From Candidatus Bathyarchaeota archaeon (lineage in GTDB: Archaea > Thermoproteota > Bathyarchaeia > Bathyarchaeales > UBA233), in the NCBI GenBank assembly GCA_007050895.1, contig SMYP01000131.1, positions 45,600 to 53,388 of the forward strand: a stretch of 7,789 bases of DNA, given 5' to 3'. A model generated the notes under the pieces. The model did not search any database. It was not told the DNA's origin and saw nothing but the letters and a program-made list of their open reading frames with translations. The translations under genes and the position numbers were made by a program. Each line of letters starts with the position of its first letter. The stretch's first letter is position 1. Below, in pieces: positions 5,804-7,789 of the stretch.

Positions 5804-5840
5804 GTTTGCGAACAATCCATTTGGATTTTCAAACGCAAAT
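5804..5840. repeat. Nested inverted repeat upstream of the phosphatidyltransferase promoter
   Basis: The outer arms are TTTGCG (5805-5810) and CGCAAA (5834-5839), and the inner arms are AATCCA (5814-5819) and TGGATT (5822-5827) around a two-base centre. It ends 16 bases before the putative TATA box of the gene at 5896, a good place for an operator. It could equally form a hairpin in a transcript from either side. Confidence 0.35.
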
Positions 5841-5855
5841 CATATTGCGGTCCAG

Positions 5856-5863
5856 TTTAAATA
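5856..5863 (+). promoter_or_regulatory. Putative TATA box for the phosphatidyltransferase
   Basis: TTTAAATA matches the archaeal TATA consensus closely. The expected start near 5885 would give a leader of only about 10 bases before TTG 5896, consistent with the absence of a clear Shine-Dalgarno sequence. Confidence 0.5.
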
Positions 5864-5895
5864 ATAAGCATTAACATACAAGTAGCGAGTTAAGA

Positions 5896-6510
5896 TTGCT
5901 GACGAAACTAAAGCAAAAAGTTCAGAAAATATTGACTTTAGAAGCGCAAGTTGCGCATAATTTAGGATTTACTCCAAACATTGTAAGTCTCATAGGTTTG
6001 ACATTGGCTATGTTTTCAGCTTTTTTTTACGCGGTGGCAAATTTTCAACCTTTGTGGATTCTTTTGGCGACGATGCTGTTTTTAGCGTCGGGATTTTGTG
6101 ACGCACTTGACGGAGTTATAGCTAGAATCTATCAGCAGACAAGCGTATTCGGAGGATTTCTGGATTCACTTCTGGATAGATACGCTGATGCTGCTATTTA
6201 TGTGGGTCTAATAATCGGCGGATTGTGCGCTCCTATTTGGGGACTAATCGCCCTAGTAGGTTCCATGATGGTGAGTTACATCAGAGCAAGGGCTGAAGCA
6301 GCAGATGTAAAGATGGAATCCATAGGTTTGGCTGAAAGAGCTGAACGTATTTTGATACTATCAGTTACAAGTATCGTAGCGATTTTCTGGTTGCCAGCCT
6401 TGGAAATCGGCGTAATCCTGCTTGCACTCCTATCGAATGTTACAGTTCTGCAAAGAGGGATACATGCTTACAACTCTTTGAAGAAAAAAAGTAATAATCT
6501 GGAAGGTTAG
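5896..6510 (+). CDS. CDP-alcohol phosphatidyltransferase, archaetidylinositol phosphate synthase-like (204 aa)
   Basis: This integral membrane enzyme family joins a CDP-activated lipid to a polar alcohol. In archaea the closest described role is making archaetidylinositol phosphate from CDP-archaeol and inositol 1-phosphate. The full catalytic signature DxxDGxxAR-x8-GxxxDxxxD is present, with D69, D72, G73, A76, R77, G86, D90 and D94. About six hydrophobic segments (roughly 28-48, 51-68, 97-112, 114-130, 152-165, 168-184) fit the fold. GFTPNIVSLIG (24-34), YIRARAEA (128-135) and GLAERAER (144-151) resemble the inositol-phosphate subgroup, but the headgroup is inferred. TTG 5896 is the only reasonable start: TAA lies in frame just upstream (5872) and the next Met is residue 39. 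Its stop TAG overlaps the eS26 stop on the other strand. Confidence 0.9.
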   Translation: MLTKLKQKVQKILTLEAQVAHNLGFTPNIVSLIGLTLAMFSAFFYAVANFQPLWILLATMLFLASGFCDALDGVIARIYQQTSVFGGFLDSLLDRYADAAIYVGLIIGGLCAPIWGLIALVGSMMVSYIRARAEAADVKMESIGLAERAERILILSVTSIVAIFWLPALEIGVILLALLSNVTVLQRGIHAYNSLKKKSNNLEG

Positions 6511-6797
6511 CGTTTTCTTCTGTAACGTGAGCGCCTTTCGCTTTCAGCTCTAACCTTGACGATTCCTCGGTGTACTGCGCATGAAATACAGTAATACTTC
6601 GTGTCTACCCATGAGGACATGTATGTACCTTTCTGTCGTAACTCCTTAGCCAATTGAGGCTCGACAAAGGAAACTCTGCGTGTAGACTTCTTTGCCTTGT
6701 CGCGCGGCACCATCTGTCCGCAACTAACACATTGTACAAGACTGCTGCTTCCTTTGCTTCCCTTGGATCTTCCTCGGCTTTTCCGTTTAAATGGCAA
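6507..6797 (-). CDS. rps26e: Small ribosomal subunit protein eS26 (96 aa)
   Basis: eS26 lies near the mRNA exit and the 3' end of small-subunit rRNA. The two zinc-binding CxxC pairs are intact: C23/C26 in VQCVSCGQMVPRDKAKK (21-37) and C70/C73 in YYCISCAVHRGIVKVR (68-83). Both ends are strongly basic (KRKSRGRSKGSKG at the start, ERRSRYRRKR at the end), as expected for rRNA binding. The length is near the usual 95-110 for archaea. Its presence argues for a TACK or related lineage. Start TTG 6797 has GAGGT at 6810-6806 and 8 bases of spacing; the first internal Met is residue 29, inside the zinc motif. The 3' end overlaps that of the convergent phosphatidyltransferase gene by 4 bases. Confidence 0.95.
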   Translation of the reverse strand: MPFKRKSRGRSKGSKGSSSLVQCVSCGQMVPRDKAKKSTRRVSFVEPQLAKELRQKGTYMSSWVDTKYYCISCAVHRGIVKVRAESERRSRYRRKR

Positions 6798-6844
6798 TAT
6801 TTTTGACCTCTTGGCTTTTTACATGCAAATAGTAAAATTACTGC

Positions 6845-6852
6845 TTTATATA
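6845..6852 (-). promoter_or_regulatory. TATA box of eS26, overlapping the DUF4438 stop codon
   Basis: The minus strand reads TATATAAA within GATATATAAAG, one of the best TATA matches in the window. The TAA stop of the upstream DUF4438 gene (6848-6846) lies inside it. The predicted start near 6822 gives a leader of about 25 bases with the GAGGT ribosome site. Confidence 0.6.
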
Positions 6853-7736
6853 TCTGCTCGTAACTTAAGGAGACAAGCAATGTTAGCTTTGGAATCAATT
6901 TTAGGTATTATTTTTCCAGACGGCGATGTCATCAGGCTTGTTACTCCTGGTCCGTGGCCGGCTGTCACACAATTGGTGTGCACTACTATACCAACGGAAA
7001 TGGCACCTCGGCGATAAATTCTTCCGAAAGAATGATCAGAATCAATTATAGCAACTAAGTCTCCAAGTCTCAAATCATTAAGTCCATACTGCTCCACAAC
7101 TTTTTCATCAAAAAACTGGATGTCATAATCTCCTGAAAGCGTCTGGCTTGCTCCCAAGCCTGAACCCATAATGGCTGCAGGTATCAAATGAGTTACAGGA
7201 ACCTCAAGTTTCTCACCGTTTGGTTTTGGATCTAAAGCCTCCAAAAAACTTGGGTCCATATTCATCACTTTTACATCATCAAAGTCAATAAGCTTCAAGC
7301 CTACCCCAAAGGCCTTCAAAAGAATCTTGTCCCCTAAAACTAGTTTTTCTAACGCTTCTGGTTGAAGATCAACAAGTACATGTTCTATCCCGCCGTGTTT
7401 ACCAGTTACGACACCCTTGCTTCCTTTTCCATCACCTGTAACAACAATTGCTTCGTTTCCAACACATGAAAATAAATTAAATGCGGCGTTAGCTCCATGC
7501 CCGTATCGTGGATCATTTTCTTTGTTTTCCACGCTGACACATGGCTCTACATGGTCAGCTTCCCAACCGCACGCTAAGTCCCCTACCCTAAGGTTATAAG
7601 TAATTCCTCCCACTCCAGGCAAAATCGTCGGAGTTCCAACGGGTGAGACTCTGTAAACTGATTTACCGATAACGGGGCTGGCTACTTCGCCCATTACTGA
7701 AATCTTTACGAGTTTATCAGCGTTTGTCCTTAACAT
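6846..7736 (-). CDS. DUF4438 family conserved protein of unknown function (296 aa)
   Basis: I recognise this as a DUF4438 protein, a family with a structural representative from Thermotoga maritima (TM1086) but no assigned function that I know of. Glycine-rich conserved blocks dominate: PTILPGVGGITYNLRVGD (36-53), WEADHVEPCVS (58-68), YGHGANAAFNLFSCVGN (78-94), VVTGDGKGSKGVVTGKHGG (98-116), HLIPAAIMGSGLGASQTLSG (183-202), DLVAIIDSDHSFGR (226-239) and HTNCVTAGHGPGVTSLMTSP (253-272). Clustered His, Asp and Cys residues (H62, H80, H114, H235, H253, H261) could form a metal or active site; this is inference. There is no signal peptide or membrane span. Start ATG 7736 has AGGG at 7747-7744, 7 bases upstream. 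The gene stands alone; its stop lies in the eS26 promoter. Confidence 0.85.
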   Translation of the reverse strand: MLRTNADKLVKISVMGEVASPVIGKSVYRVSPVGTPTILPGVGGITYNLRVGDLACGWEADHVEPCVSVENKENDPRYGHGANAAFNLFSCVGNEAIVVTGDGKGSKGVVTGKHGGIEHVLVDLQPEALEKLVLGDKILLKAFGVGLKLIDFDDVKVMNMDPSFLEALDPKPNGEKLEVPVTHLIPAAIMGSGLGASQTLSGDYDIQFFDEKVVEQYGLNDLRLGDLVAIIDSDHSFGRIYRRGAISVGIVVHTNCVTAGHGPGVTSLMTSPSGKIIPKIDSKANIACLLKLRADI

Positions 7737-7760
7737 TATTTGTCCCTATTGAATTATCCT

Positions 7761-7780
7761 GCTTATATCCATATAATAAC
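7761..7780 (-). promoter_or_regulatory. AT-rich putative promoter of the DUF4438 gene
   Basis: The minus strand contains two TATA-like strings, TTATTATATGG and GGATATAAGC. Either would place transcription initiation within about 20 bases of ATG 7736. Which one is used cannot be decided from sequence. Confidence 0.4.
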
Positions 7781-7789
7781 ACTTGCGCG

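Larger units (their letters stand above)
5685..5895. other. Divergent spacer between alba and the phosphatidyltransferase
   Basis: AT-rich sequence with no credible coding frame. It contains a TTATAA (about 5710-5715), a nested inverted repeat (5804-5840), and the promoter of the plus-strand gene. I see no tRNA or obvious snoRNA-like box pair. Confidence 0.5.

Noticed and set aside
5620..5895. A possible non-coding RNA or tRNA in the divergent spacer, suggested by the inverted repeats
   Set aside because: No cloverleaf, T-loop sequence, or C/D box pair could be found; the repeats are better treated as possible operators.
6605..6898. Minus-strand open frame of 97 codons covering eS26 in another frame
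   Set aside because: The eS26 frame carries both CxxC motifs and a proper ribosome site; this frame has neither.

Overview
The window reads as chromosomal DNA from an archaeon of the TACK group. A Candidatus Bathyarchaeia-like genome is my best guess, by inference only. The evidence is an Alba chromatin protein, archaeal/eukaryotic-type ribosomal proteins eS1 (S3Ae) and eS26 (eS26 is generally absent from Euryarchaeota), a CDP-alcohol phosphatidyltransferase resembling archaetidylinositol phosphate synthases, TATA-like boxes 25-40 bases upstream of starts, and T-rich terminators. No rRNA, tRNA, CRISPR array, insertion sequence or phage gene was seen.

Layout. 76-450 (+) is a small coiled-coil protein of unknown function, convergent with a glycoside-hydrolase-like TIM-barrel gene (462-1379, -) whose 5' end looks eroded. 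Next are a PhoU-like/DUF47 protein (1610-2278, -), a 350-base spacer holding a possible 45-codon ORF, and MoaE (2630-3121, -). A housekeeping run on the minus strand follows: eS1 (3206-3823), seryl-tRNA synthetase (3874-5163) and Alba (5326-5610). A 285-base divergent spacer rich in dyad symmetry separates Alba from the CDP-alcohol phosphatidyltransferase (5896-6510, +). That gene's stop overlaps the stop of eS26 (6507-6797, -). The window ends with a DUF4438 protein (6846-7736, -), whose stop codon lies inside the likely TATA box of eS26.

How the genes work together. Translation (serS, eS1, eS26), chromatin (Alba), ether-lipid headgroup synthesis (the phosphatidyltransferase) and cofactor synthesis (MoaE) lie side by side. 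Most appear to have their own promoter and a short leader, so I see neighbouring single genes rather than one pathway operon. Half of the ten gene starts are TTG, most of them with a clear Shine-Dalgarno sequence.

I did not find a convincing new multi-gene system. The points most worth a second look are the decayed or recoded 5' end of the TIM-barrel gene with its Asn at an expected Asp position, the palindrome-dense Alba upstream region, the small ORF before the PhoU-like gene, and the unknown proteins at 76-450 and 6846-7736.
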